Made by a program: the position numbers and the translations under genes. A model generated the notes under the pieces. It worked only from the letters and a program-made list of their open reading frames with translations. It was not told the origin of the DNA and did not search any database. This document shows positions 34,218-41,983 of a DNA stretch of 64,000 nt, one piece after another; position 1 is the stretch's first letter, and the number at the start of each line of letters is the position of its first letter. Location: the NCBI RefSeq assembly GCF_049671445.1, contig NZ_JBATUX010000020.1:16439-80438 (forward strand). Reading direction: 5' to 3'. The stretch is from Paenisporosarcina sp049671445. Its GTDB lineage: Bacteria > Bacillota > Bacilli > Bacillales_A > Planococcaceae.

Positions 34218-35306
34218 TTGACGAAAAAGCTTTGGTTTCAAGTAGGAGTAGGAATATTACTTGGGTTATTAATTATTCGAATGTTTATAGAAGTAAAAGG
34301 GATTTTTTCACCTCTCTTTATTATCGGTCAGACAATCTTCTTACCACTTTTACTTGGTGGAGTATTATTTTATTTAACTAGACCGATTTTGAATTTTTTA
34401 GATTCTAGAGGATGGAAAAGATGGACTAGTCTATCAGCTATTTTTGTAGGATTGGCTCTCGTTTTCTGGGTATTCTCATCCCTAGTTGGTCCTGCAATAA
34501 CGAATCAAGTAAACGATTTAGTTGAAGAAGCACCTGCTATTACACAAGATGTTGAAGACATGATTGAAGAAGTAATTAATCAAAAAGATCGACTTCCTGA
34601 CTCAATTGAACAATCAATAAATGACCAATCAAGTAAAGTAACGGATATTGCAAAGGGCTTCAGTAATTGGGTGGTCGTATTTGTTCAAAGTATTGCTCAA
34701 GGGTTATTTGCTTTAATATTAGTTCCGTTTTTCCTGTTCTATATCCTAAAAGATCATGAAAAATTCGCACCTTTTGTTGCTAACTTCTTTAGTGGAGAAC
34801 GTAAAACGTGGATTCGCAAAACTCTGGTAGACATTGATGGAACTTTAAAGTCATATATTCAAGGTCAGCTCGTGGTTAGTGTTGCAGTTGGGATTTTATT
34901 GCTGATCGGCTATTTAACGATTGGATTAAAATACGCATTTCTTTTAGCATTTTTTGGATTGCTTACGAATGTAATTCCATTTTTAGGTCCTTTCATTGCC
35001 GTCATTCCCGCGTTAATTATTGGATTTATTCAAGAGCCTCAAATGGCCATTTATGTTGCCATTATCATGCTTGTTGCACAACAAATTGAAAGTAATTTAA
35101 TATCACCTAACGTAATGGGTAGAGCACTCCATATCCATCCATTAACAGTTATAACTATTATTTTAGCTGCAGGAAATATTGCAGGGTTATGGGGAATCAT
35201 ATTAGCAATACCTACTTACGCAGTTATTAAAACAATATTGAAAAATGCGTATGCAAGACGCTCAGAAATTAAAGAAGCGGCAACCTCAACGGTAGAAGAA
35301 GAATAA
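34218..35306 (+). CDS. AI-2E family (PerM-like) transporter
   Basis: 362 aa, seven to eight membrane helices with a helical domain between helices 3 and 4. Late motif GLLTNVIPFLGPFIAVIPAL and QQIESNLISPNVMGR are family signatures. Members export autoinducer-2, act as Na+/H+ antiporters, or have unknown roles. TTG 34218 has AAGGA 10 bases upstream; the GTG at 34209 is too close to it. Confidence 0.88.
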   Translation: MTKKLWFQVGVGILLGLLIIRMFIEVKGIFSPLFIIGQTIFLPLLLGGVLFYLTRPILNFLDSRGWKRWTSLSAIFVGLALVFWVFSSLVGPAITNQVNDLVEEAPAITQDVEDMIEEVINQKDRLPDSIEQSINDQSSKVTDIAKGFSNWVVVFVQSIAQGLFALILVPFFLFYILKDHEKFAPFVANFFSGERKTWIRKTLVDIDGTLKSYIQGQLVVSVAVGILLLIGYLTIGLKYAFLLAFFGLLTNVIPFLGPFIAVIPALIIGFIQEPQMAIYVAIIMLVAQQIESNLISPNVMGRALHIHPLTVITIILAAGNIAGLWGIILAIPTYAVIKTILKNAYARRSEIKEAATSTVEEE

Positions 35307-35312
35307 AAATAA

Positions 35313-35348
35313 AAACCCGGTTCACTCACAATAGAGTGAACCGGGTTT
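35313..35348. terminator. Bidirectional terminator
   Basis: AAACCCGGTTCACTC / GAGTGAACCGGGTTT, 15-bp perfect stem, between convergent genes. Confidence 0.92.
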
Positions 35349-35351
35349 CAT

Positions 35352-35579
35352 TTATTCTGGATATTTTTCTTCAGTTGCTGAAGTATCTTTGGAATGATTT
35401 TTATTTTTCTCGTCTTTCACTTTTTGATTTAATTCCTCAACGGGAACCGCATCAACCGTTTGCATATCTTCATGCATATCGAAAAGACTTTCTTTTTCTG
35501 TGTCAACTAAATCGGGATTGTCTAATTTACGACCTTTTTGATTTTTGTGCTCTTTTTCATTAAAAGGTTTGTTCGTCAT
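35352..35579 (-). CDS. Small hydrophilic protein of unknown function
   Basis: 75 aa, very rich in Glu, Lys and Asp, no membrane segment, probably disordered. AAAGGA lies 9-14 bases before ATG 35579; a start at 35597 would lack a site. It follows the DUF3243 gene by 22 bases, so both are probably one transcript. Confidence 0.6.
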   Translation of the reverse strand: MTNKPFNEKEHKNQKGRKLDNPDLVDTEKESLFDMHEDMQTVDAVPVEELNQKVKDEKNKNHSKDTSATEEKYPE

Positions 35580-35601
35580 ATCAATCCGTCCTTTCACATA
35601 C

Positions 35602-35907
35602 TTATTTTCTCACCATATTTACTAACATGTGAGATAAAGCATGTTGTTGATCTTTGTCGCCAGATTTCCATAGCTCTTGTAACAAGTTTTCTTCACTGTT
35701 TCTTGGTTCTTCATTATTAGCTAGGTAACCTGCTACTTTTTCTGCTGTTTTAGCTAATTGCTCTTCACCAAGACCTAATTTTTCACCTAATGCTACTTTT
35801 TCACCCAAATAAGATTTAAAGGTTGAAAAATTCGCTAAAATTTCTTCTTTCTTTTCAGGACTAACGTTGTTTAATTCTTCTTGAACTTTACCTTGAATGT
35901 TTTCCAT
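35602..35907 (-). CDS. DUF3243 family protein (YmfJ-like)
   Basis: 101 aa. KSYLGEKVALGEKLGLGEEQ and the late NLLQELWKSGDKDQQHALSH are the DUF3243 signatures. Function unknown, cytoplasmic, Bacillales-specific. AAGGAG is 12 bases before ATG 35907. Confidence 0.82.
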   Translation of the reverse strand: MENIQGKVQEELNNVSPEKKEEILANFSTFKSYLGEKVALGEKLGLGEEQLAKTAEKVAGYLANNEEPRNSEENLLQELWKSGDKDQQHALSHMLVNMVRK

Positions 35908-36000
35908 GTCGTAGACACGCTCCTTTTCATCTTCTTAGGTTAGGTTTATCCTAATTACTCTCAACTAAAACCTTCCAATGTGCAAAATGGGTATTTTATC

Positions 36001-36699
36001 CTAATGAAGTGGGCAAAATCCACATTTTAACAAACCGGGGACATCTTTTGAAAAACAACATGTCGTACGAACTTTAGTATTCAGCAATTGTGCGGGTTCT
36101 AAACCTTTTAAATACGTGTTGAAGAGAGATTGTGGAGCGATGCCTTCCCAAACTTCGTTAGATTTCAAGATTTCCAAATCTATTCTGGCTTGTTTTGCCG
36201 TAGAAGGTTGAGCGAGCATCACAGAATAATGCCACAACAAAAAACCAAATACATTTTCCCACAAGGTTAAAGGAGAGACAGATGAATGATTGCGAATTTC
36301 TATAAGTAAAGAATGGATTTGATCCTTTACTATTTTTCGGATTATTTCTTGGCGGAGCTTATTTTCTATATCGACATAGTGATTTTGATTGATATACATA
36401 CTGATTCCTTTATTTCCGTATTCGACATTTGCAGCAAACTGTAAGTCTTCAAGTTCACCTAACCATATTTCATCGTAAGTGGCTAACATGACAAACTGTG
36501 TCGAGACAAACATTCCATAGCGGCGCATAAGATAGGAGGCAGCAACCGTTTTGCTTGTTATTCCAGTAACCGCTTGAACAACTGATAAAAAGTCAACTTC
36601 CTGCAATTGTTTCAGGGTAAATAAGGGATGTTCTGGTGGTGTGACATACGTACTGTACATATTTAATTGTCGGATTTGATCGTTCGTTAAATTAGTCAT
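36001..36699 (-). CDS. FhuF-like (2Fe-2S) siderophore-iron reductase
   Basis: 232 aa. The C-terminus has Cys214-Cys215-x10-Cys226-x2-Cys229, the FhuF iron-sulfur motif. Such proteins release iron from imported siderophores. A perfect Fur box lies 49-67 bases upstream of the start. No clear ribosome site precedes ATG 36699, and a TATACT box ends 6 bases before it, so a leaderless mRNA is possible. A second, different FhuF-like gene lies at 37671. Confidence 0.82.
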   Translation of the reverse strand: MTNLTNDQIRQLNMYSTYVTPPEHPLFTLKQLQEVDFLSVVQAVTGITSKTVAASYLMRRYGMFVSTQFVMLATYDEIWLGELEDLQFAANVEYGNKGISMYINQNHYVDIENKLRQEIIRKIVKDQIHSLLIEIRNHSSVSPLTLWENVFGFLLWHYSVMLAQPSTAKQARIDLEILKSNEVWEGIAPQSLFNTYLKGLEPAQLLNTKVRTTCCFSKDVPGLLKCGFCPLH

Positions 36700-36733
36700 A
36701 AATTAAGTATACAAAATTTCTATGAATAAAGTA

Positions 36734-36762
36734 TTGACTTGTTAAGTGATAATGATTATCAT
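36734..36762 (+). promoter_or_regulatory. Sigma-A promoter of the candidate Fur-controlled sRNA
   Basis: TTGACT (36734-36739), 17 bases, TATCAT (36757-36762). The -10 box lies inside the Fur box, so Fur binding should block it. It points right, away from the fhuF-like gene. Confidence 0.75.
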
Positions 36763-36766
36763 TATC
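36748..36766. promoter_or_regulatory. Fur box
   Basis: GATAATGATTATCATTATC is a full 19-bp palindromic Fur box, with only the central base differing from the usual consensus. It serves the divergent fhuF-like gene and the rightward sRNA promoter. Confidence 0.92.
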
Positions 36767-36805
36767 GTATAAGAGAAATTCTTTCTGAAAATCAGGGGAG
36801 AATCC

Positions 36806-36853
36806 ATGTCAGCGACTTTTCTCCAAATCGACGCTGATTCACTACAAACTTAA
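36806..36853 (+). CDS. Possible 15-codon ORF within the candidate sRNA
   Basis: ATG 36806 follows AGGGGAG with 5 bases between; the reading MSATFLQIDADSLQT ends at TAA inside the C-rich hairpin stem. The ribosome site is good but the frame is very short; it could be chance or a dual-function RNA. Confidence 0.25.
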   Translation: MSATFLQIDADSLQT

Positions 36854-36891
36854 CCCCCCTCATCGTTAAGTTGTGGAAGTCAAGATTATCG

Positions 36892-36921
36892 GATCCATGC
36901 GCTATTGCATGGATCTTTTTT
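36892..36921 (+). terminator. Intrinsic terminator of the candidate sRNA
   Basis: 9-bp perfect stem GATCCATGC / GCATGGATC, 6-base loop, T6. Confidence 0.9.
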
Positions 36922-36993
36922 ATTTCTGCAACTCTTTTTCTAAGATTGGTGAAACATTTTATATGAAGTATGATTGATTTCTATGAAGCAAGA

Positions 36994-37138
36994 AGGTTTT
37001 CAGTGCGCTTCGGACGTTTCCTCTGCTGCACTATAATCTAGAGATTAAAGAGTGGGGCTTGTGACTTTGCCACAAGCCCCACTCTATTATTTTAGATCAT
37101 TCTGCGGCGGAGATTCGTCCTTCGCTCCCTGAAAACCT
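36994..37138. repeat. 145-bp palindromic element, copy 1
   Basis: AGGTTTTCAG at the left and CTGAAAACCT at the right frame an imperfect palindrome with a central perfect 15-bp hairpin AGAGTGGGGCTTGTG / CACAAGCCCCACTCT (37049-37085). A second copy lies at 37494-37640. The hairpin is not next to a gene end. Confidence 0.7.
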
Positions 37139-37340
37139 AGACGCGCTCAGTTAATTTCTTTTGGTTTATGAGAAAATTGACACTCTCTTTACATAGATAT
37201 TCGGCCGAAGATGCAATTTCGGCCTCTTTCTGCTTATTTTATTTCAAATCATTCTTTAAAGTTAGTAGTGACACTTACTTTAAAGCAAAATAGACATTGG
37301 TTGATGTTGAAAAACCCGTTTTTCATTCTTCCGATAAATC

Positions 37341-37440
37341 TCAGTCTGACTTTTCGAGGTTGACGTCTGAAAAATTTGCGTTGACGTCTGAAAAAAACAC
37401 CTCCACGTCTGAAATATAGGCATTTACGTCTGAAAAACAT
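37341..37440. repeat. Array C: five units, exact 21-bp period, core ACGTCTGAAAAA
   Basis: GTCTGA starts at 37344, 37365, 37386, 37407 and 37428, exactly 21 bases apart. The left boundary TCAGTCTGACTTTT is nearly identical to that of array E. Two short leftward readings over this stretch are translated repeat only. The rest of the gap 37139-37493 holds only a small GGCCGAA/TTCGGCC hairpin near 37202. Confidence 0.92.
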
Positions 37441-37493
37441 GAATAGCACAAAACTTCAGTCATTAGTAACCGAAATATAAAAATACATTGTCC

Positions 37494-37640
37494 GAAGGTT
37501 GTAGGGGAGCGACGAAAGCATCCAAGCCGCAAGATTAACTGTCTAAATAAATAAGGGGATGTGGCAAAGTCACATCCTCTTATTACTTATTCATTAGATA
37601 AAGGTGCAGCATACTGCTTTCCAAAGCTCACCGGATACCT
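37494..37640. repeat. Palindromic element, copy 2
   Basis: Same parts as copy 1: AGGTT...GGGAGCGA...GCCGCAAGAT at the left, a central hairpin AAGGGGATGTG / CACATCCTCTT (37553-37581), and GATAAAGGTGCAGCA at the right. The loop word TGTGGCAAAGTCACA is the reverse complement of the loop in copy 1. The two copies flank array C. Confidence 0.6.
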
Positions 37641-37670
37641 GAGAGATCACGTGATTCCAAATTAACTCGA

Positions 37671-38339
37671 TTATCTTGCTTTTGGGCAGTAGGGACATTT
37701 TTTCGTATTAGGCATTTCTTTCAATAAACAACAGGTAAGGCGTTTATAATCTTTCATTGCATCAAGTGCTGATTGATTTTGTAGAAATTGTTTGAAAGGA
37801 GAACGTCTCAAATGAGGTGTCCAAGTGCTGTCGAGCAACAAAAAATCTAAATCCTTGGAAGCTGACTGCACACCTTCGTGAAGTAACTGGTTGTATACCC
37901 AAATGACATATCCCCAAATATTTTCCCATAAAATCAATTTCGAAATTTTTGCGTGTTTGCTGAAAATCTCGACAAGTGGGTGGCCATAAGTATCTAATAC
38001 AAATCTCAAAGCTTGTTGTGAATCTTGAACTTTAATAAAATCTTCGCTTGATACAGTAAATTTAAATGTATATTCATCGTGAATAACTCCTACTTGTTTT
38101 AAAGAACCAGCAAACACTTGCTGATGAACTGCAATGGCATGAAATTGAGCAGCTAAAAAGAATCCAAGACGACGAAAAAAAACAGATGTAGCTACGGCAT
38201 CCGTAGGTGCATCTGTCAATTCTCGAACGGTTTGTAGAAACTTAGTAAGTCCTTCTTCAATTTGCACATCACCAAGCATCATCATCGGTTTACGAGCATC
38301 ATCGACAAATACTGAGAGACGTTCCATTGAATGCTTCAT
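37671..38339 (-). CDS. FhuF-like (2Fe-2S) protein, second paralogue
   Basis: 222 aa. Cys203-Cys204-x10-Cys215-x2-Cys218 repeats the FhuF C-terminal motif. The N-terminal part differs strongly from the protein at 36001. It starts 3 bases after the siderophore ATPase gene, so both are one operon, probably Fur-controlled. Likely ferric-siderophore reductase. Confidence 0.82.
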   Translation of the reverse strand: MKHSMERLSVFVDDARKPMMMLGDVQIEEGLTKFLQTVRELTDAPTDAVATSVFFRRLGFFLAAQFHAIAVHQQVFAGSLKQVGVIHDEYTFKFTVSSEDFIKVQDSQQALRFVLDTYGHPLVEIFSKHAKISKLILWENIWGYVIWVYNQLLHEGVQSASKDLDFLLLDSTWTPHLRRSPFKQFLQNQSALDAMKDYKRLTCCLLKEMPNTKKCPYCPKAR

Positions 38340-38342
38340 AAC

Positions 38343-39167
38343 TTATGCTCCCGTTGCTGAACGTAATTCAGGTACCACGCAACGTCCGCGTCCAAAAGGA
38401 ATACAATGTGGTGTACCGAACATTGGATCTTTGGAAACTTGACACTCCATTCCAAAAACAGAACGGACTAAATCACAGGTAATAATATCTTCAGGTTTTC
38501 CTTGTTCATGAACTTTTCCATCTTTAATAGCGATGATATTATGGGCATAACGAGAAGCTAGATTTAAATCGTGTAATACCATCACAATGGTGCGATTTTT
38601 TTTCTCGTTTAATTCAAACAACAAATCCAAGATTTCTATTTGGTGTGTCATGTCTAAGTAAGTTGTTGGTTCATCAAGTAATATGACATCAGTATCTTGT
38701 GCAAGTGTCATAGCAATCCAAGCACGTTGACGTTGACCACCAGATAATGTATCAACTGCACGGTCACGTAAATCACTAATGCAGGTTGCTTCCATTGCAG
38801 CTTCTACTTTTTCTGTATCTTCTTCTGTCCAACGCTTTAACCATGATTGGTGTGGGTAACGACCTTGTTTCACCAAATCATGAACCGTTAAGCCTTCGGG
38901 TGAAACAGGGGATTGTGGTAAAATACCCATCTTTTTCGCAACATCTTTAGAAGACATATTGTGTACATCTTTTCCTTCTAATAAAACAGAACCGCTTGTT
39001 GGTTTTAGAAGGCGTGCAATCGAACGCAGAAGTGTTGACTTCCCACACCCATTGCTACCAACAAAGACAGAAATTTCTCCACGAGGTATATGTAAATTTA
39101 AGTTCTCAAATAATAATTGATCTGTATATCCAATCGATAAGGATTCAGTTTGTACAGCAGTAAACAT
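38343..39167 (-). CDS. Iron-siderophore ABC transporter ATP-binding protein (FhuC/YusV-like)
   Basis: 274 aa. Walker A GSNGCGKST, signature LSGGQRQRAWIAMTLAQ, Walker B VILLDEPTTYLD and H-loop VLHDLN are all intact. In Bacillus YusV serves several siderophore permeases as a shared ATPase; here too no permease is adjacent. ATG 39167 has GGAGG 10 bases upstream; the longer reading from 39233 lacks a site. Confidence 0.92.
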   Translation of the reverse strand: MFTAVQTESLSIGYTDQLLFENLNLHIPRGEISVFVGSNGCGKSTLLRSIARLLKPTSGSVLLEGKDVHNMSSKDVAKKMGILPQSPVSPEGLTVHDLVKQGRYPHQSWLKRWTEEDTEKVEAAMEATCISDLRDRAVDTLSGGQRQRAWIAMTLAQDTDVILLDEPTTYLDMTHQIEILDLLFELNEKKNRTIVMVLHDLNLASRYAHNIIAIKDGKVHEQGKPEDIITCDLVRSVFGMECQVSKDPMFGTPHCIPFGRGRCVVPELRSATGA

Positions 39168-39237
39168 AATTTTGTGGCCTCCATCTAACTGATAGGTATT
39201 CTCACTAGCGTTATCATAACACATAACAGTCATCTAG

Positions 39238-39257
39238 TGAGAACGATTTTCATCGTT
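39238..39257. promoter_or_regulatory. Fur-like box before the siderophore ATPase gene
   Basis: TGAGAACGATTTTCA keeps 11 of 14 positions of the TGATAATNATTATCA form, within the dyad AACGATTTTCATCGTT. It is about 70 bases before the start codon. Confidence 0.6.
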
Positions 39258-39413
39258 TTATTGATAAAGTTTTTACAAAATTGTGAAGGTACTACAAACT
39301 TAATAGAGCGAATTGTCATTTTGCCACATGATTTCCTATGAGGACTCCAAATCGCGATGATTGGGACCTACATTTACTATACTTACTAAAAGAAGAAATA
39401 ATGAGTAAATAAA

Positions 39414-39457
39414 AAAACAAGCATGATCTGTCTAGGAGACGGACCTTGCTTGTTTTT
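39414..39457 (-). terminator. Terminator overlapping the end of the EmrE-like gene
   Basis: AAACAAGCA...TGCTTGTTT long stem with some mismatches; U-rich on the leftward transcript. Confidence 0.7.
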
Positions 39458-40397
39458 GTTTCAAGATTTTAGTGTAAAAACTGTGTAAAAACAGACCAAT
39501 AATGATAATAATCAAACCGATAAATGCGATAGGTTCAGGTAATGGCACACCTAATAACATCATTTCTCCAACGATTACAAATATGATTTGTGTTGCTTGT
39601 GTTGCCTCAACAGCAGCAAGTTTTCCTTGATTCTCTCGAACACGATCTGTAGCCATGAAAAATAACGTAGTAGCAATCACACCTGAACTGAGACCGACGA
39701 TTAAACTTTGAAAAACCTGGCTACTGGAAGGAAGACCGACTGAAAAGGTTGCGTAAACTGCGAGCAAAATCCATACAGGTAATGTTGCGATTGTCATCCC
39801 AAGAACACGACTAATCGGATCGAGGCGGCCACCAGTTAGATCCATCATTTTACGATTTCCGAGAGGGTAGGCGAATGCTGCAACCAGAACGGGTAATGTT
39901 CCGAGCAATAGAGTACCTGTGGACACGTCATTTGCATGAGGGATTTGTATCAGTATGATGCCAATCAAGATGACACTGGAAATTAAAAGTGATATAAAGG
40001 GGATTTGTTGTCGGACTTTACGAATCCCATTCGATGTTTGAAGCGTTATAAAAAAAAGTGGAGCTAAAAATACACCAGCTATAATGGTCACTTGCCAAGT
40101 ACCTGAAATTAGCCAACCAGGACCGTAAGCAGCTGCATATGTAATAGGCGCATAGAATAAAACAAACGCTACAAAGCTCCAACCGAACCAGGAAAAAGGA
40201 CGAGATTTCATTTCTGCTAAGAGCATTGCCATTCTACCACGAAGAACGACTAGTAACATCAGAAATGGGACCATGAAGAAATAGCGTAATGAAGCACTCC
40301 ACATCCAACTGCCTCCGGAAAGCTCCATTGAACGGTTTAAAATAAATGTCACCGCAAAAAATAAAGATGCCAAGACTCCAAGTCCTATTTCTTTCAA
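39432..40397 (-). CDS. DMT-superfamily multidrug resistance efflux protein (EmrE-like, large form)
   Basis: 321 aa, ten membrane helices. It starts LGVLASLFFAVTFILNRSME and ends with the repeat VEATQATQIIFVIVGEMMLL, the pattern of the 'putative multidrug resistance efflux transporter' family. Substrate unknown. TTG start at 40397, 7 bases after TAGGAG. It lies 10 bases downstream of pepT and may be co-transcribed. Confidence 0.8.
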   Translation of the reverse strand: MKEIGLGVLASLFFAVTFILNRSMELSGGSWMWSASLRYFFMVPFLMLLVVLRGRMAMLLAEMKSRPFSWFGWSFVAFVLFYAPITYAAAYGPGWLISGTWQVTIIAGVFLAPLFFITLQTSNGIRKVRQQIPFISLLISSVILIGIILIQIPHANDVSTGTLLLGTLPVLVAAFAYPLGNRKMMDLTGGRLDPISRVLGMTIATLPVWILLAVYATFSVGLPSSSQVFQSLIVGLSSGVIATTLFFMATDRVRENQGKLAAVEATQATQIIFVIVGEMMLLGVPLPEPIAFIGLIIIIIGLFLHSFYTKILKQKQARSVS

Positions 40398-40407
40398 GAT
40401 TTCACTC

Positions 40408-41634
40408 CTATACTTGTCTTTCGAACAGTTGAATCATTTCAATCATTACTAGTGTAGCCTTTTCCATGTTATCAACCGAAATATATTCATATTTTCCGTG
40501 ATAATTTTCTCCACCTGTAAAAATGTTTGGAGTAGGTAAGCCCATATAAGACAATTGAGATCCATCTGTGCCTCCTCGAATTGGAAGAACTAAAGGATCG
40601 ATTGATAGATTTGTCATAGCTTCATGTGCAATATCCACAATTTCTTTCACGACTTCAATTTTTTCACCCATATTGTAATATTGATCATTTACTTCAACGG
40701 TAATCGCATTAGAACCATATTCTGCTTTTACTTCTGCAGCTGCTTTTTCAAATAATTCTTTTTTAGCTTCGAATTTTTCTCGGTCAAAGTCGCGAATAAT
40801 GTAGGACAGCTGTGCTTCTTCTACATGACCGCTGACATTCATTAAGTGGATAAATCCTTCATAGCCTTCAGTCTTTTCAGGTACTTCATGTGCTGGCATA
40901 TGAGACTGGAACTTCATGGCAATTGTTAAGGCGTTGACCATTTTGTTTTTTGCAGAACCAGGATGTACGCTAGTGCCACGTGTGATAACTTTTGCACCAG
41001 CCGCGTTAAAACTTTCAAATTGTAGTTCCCCTAAAGGACCACCGTCCATCGTGTAAGCATATTTCGCATCGAATTTTTCAACATCAAATTTATGAGGTCC
41101 ACGACCAATTTCTTCATCAGGAGTGAAGGCGATTCGAAGTTTACCATGTTTGATGTCTGGGTTTTTAATCAAAAACTCCATAGCGGTCATTATTTCAGCT
41201 ATACCAGCTTTGTTGTCTGCACCTAGTAAAGTGGTACCGTCTGTTGTTATTAAAGTGTGACCAATATAATTGTTTAGCTCTGGGAAATCGGTAGGAGACA
41301 TAATTGTTGTTTCATTTAAAGTAATGTCGCCACCTTCATAGCAATCTATGCGTTGAGGATTTACATTTTTTCCAGTGTAATCAGTTGCTGTATCAACGTG
41401 TGCCAAGAAACCGATTGTTGGAATTTCATGATCGGTATTTGAAGGTAGTGTGGCAAATAAATAGCCATTATCATCAAGTGAAATGTCTTCCATTCCGATC
41501 GAAGCTAATTCTTTTTCAAGTTCATGGAGTAAATCCCATTGACCTGGTGTTGAAGGGCAAGTTGAACTGTTTGCGTCAGATTGTGTATCGATTTTTGCAT
41601 AACGTACTAGGCGTTCGATTAATATTTCTTGCAT
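40408..41634 (-). CDS. pepT: Peptidase T (tripeptide aminopeptidase)
   Basis: 408 aa, full length. Zinc-site motifs FLAHVDTA (His79, Asp81), LGADNKAGIAEIM, FTPDEEIGRGP and GGTDGSQLSYMG match PepT. It removes the N-terminal residue from tripeptides in the cytoplasm. AGGAG precedes ATG 41634. Confidence 0.95.
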   Translation of the reverse strand: MQEILIERLVRYAKIDTQSDANSSTCPSTPGQWDLLHELEKELASIGMEDISLDDNGYLFATLPSNTDHEIPTIGFLAHVDTATDYTGKNVNPQRIDCYEGGDITLNETTIMSPTDFPELNNYIGHTLITTDGTTLLGADNKAGIAEIMTAMEFLIKNPDIKHGKLRIAFTPDEEIGRGPHKFDVEKFDAKYAYTMDGGPLGELQFESFNAAGAKVITRGTSVHPGSAKNKMVNALTIAMKFQSHMPAHEVPEKTEGYEGFIHLMNVSGHVEEAQLSYIIRDFDREKFEAKKELFEKAAAEVKAEYGSNAITVEVNDQYYNMGEKIEVVKEIVDIAHEAMTNLSIDPLVLPIRGGTDGSQLSYMGLPTPNIFTGGENYHGKYEYISVDNMEKATLVMIEMIQLFERQV

Positions 41635-41714
41635 GACATTTCACTCCTTAATTTCCTAAATCTATTATTAGTTTATCATTTTCAGAATCATCTAGGAATA
41701 AAGATAATGTGAAA

Positions 41715-41764
41715 TTGACGATAAAAGAAATAGTGTGGTATATTATAAAGCGTAACCATTACTA
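41715..41764 (+). promoter_or_regulatory. Promoter and Zur-like box of the L33 gene
   Basis: TTGACG (41715-41720) and TATATT (41739-41744) form a promoter with an 18-base spacer. GCGTAACCATTACTA (41750-41764) matches 11 of the 14 specified positions of the Bacillus Zur form TCGTAATNATTACGA and covers the expected transcription start. Confidence 0.6.
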
Positions 41765-41788
41765 TTTATTGAATTGGAGGATATAATT

Positions 41789-41938
41789 ATGAGAGTAAAT
41801 ATCACGTTAGCATGTACTGAAACAGGTGATAAAAACTATATAACTACTAAAAATAAGCGCAATAATCCAGAACGTATTGAGATGCAAAAGTACTCAAAAC
41901 GATTAAAGAAAATGACTTTGCACCGCGAAACAAAATAA
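41789..41938 (+). CDS. rpmG: 50S ribosomal protein L33, zinc-free form
   Basis: 49 aa, too short for most gene finders. MRVNITLACTETGDKNYITT and TLHRETK are L33. The zinc-binding type has CTEC and a later Cys near KKYC; here they are CTET and KYSKR, so the zinc ribbon is lost. Such C-minus paralogues replace the zinc form when zinc is scarce. GGAGG lies 8 bases before ATG 41789. A Zur-like box upstream agrees. Confidence 0.9.
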   Translation: MRVNITLACTETGDKNYITTKNKRNNPERIEMQKYSKRLKKMTLHRETK

Positions 41939-41941
41939 GAT

Positions 41942-41983
41942 AAGCGATTTCCTCTTTGAATATCATGAGGAAATCGCTTTTTT
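41942..41983. terminator. Bidirectional terminator between L33 and plsY genes
   Basis: AAGCGATTTCCTC / GAGGAAATCGCTT, 13-bp perfect stem, T6; overlaps the last plsY codons. Confidence 0.9.

Larger units (their letters stand above)
36769..36921 (+). ncRNA. Candidate Fur-repressed small RNA with C-rich loop
   Basis: The transcript would start near 36769, seven bases after TATCAT, and end at the intrinsic terminator GATCCATGC-GCTATT-GCATGGATC-T6 (36892-36921), about 153 nt. It contains a hairpin AACTTAA / TTAAGTT (36847-36872) whose loop is CCCCCCTCATCG, and another TCAGCG / CGCTGA (36809-36837). C-rich loops that pair with ribosome sites are the hallmark of FsrA, the Fur-regulated sRNA of Bacillus subtilis. 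No gene follows on this strand for nearly 5 kb. The identification as an FsrA analogue is inference. Confidence 0.7.

Noticed and set aside
37249..37532. Two overlapping leftward readings with FRRxxxx and FSDVNAN-type peptide repeats
   Set aside because: Both frames are open only because array C has a 21-base (7-codon) period; no ribosome site. Array units elsewhere contain stops in the same frame.
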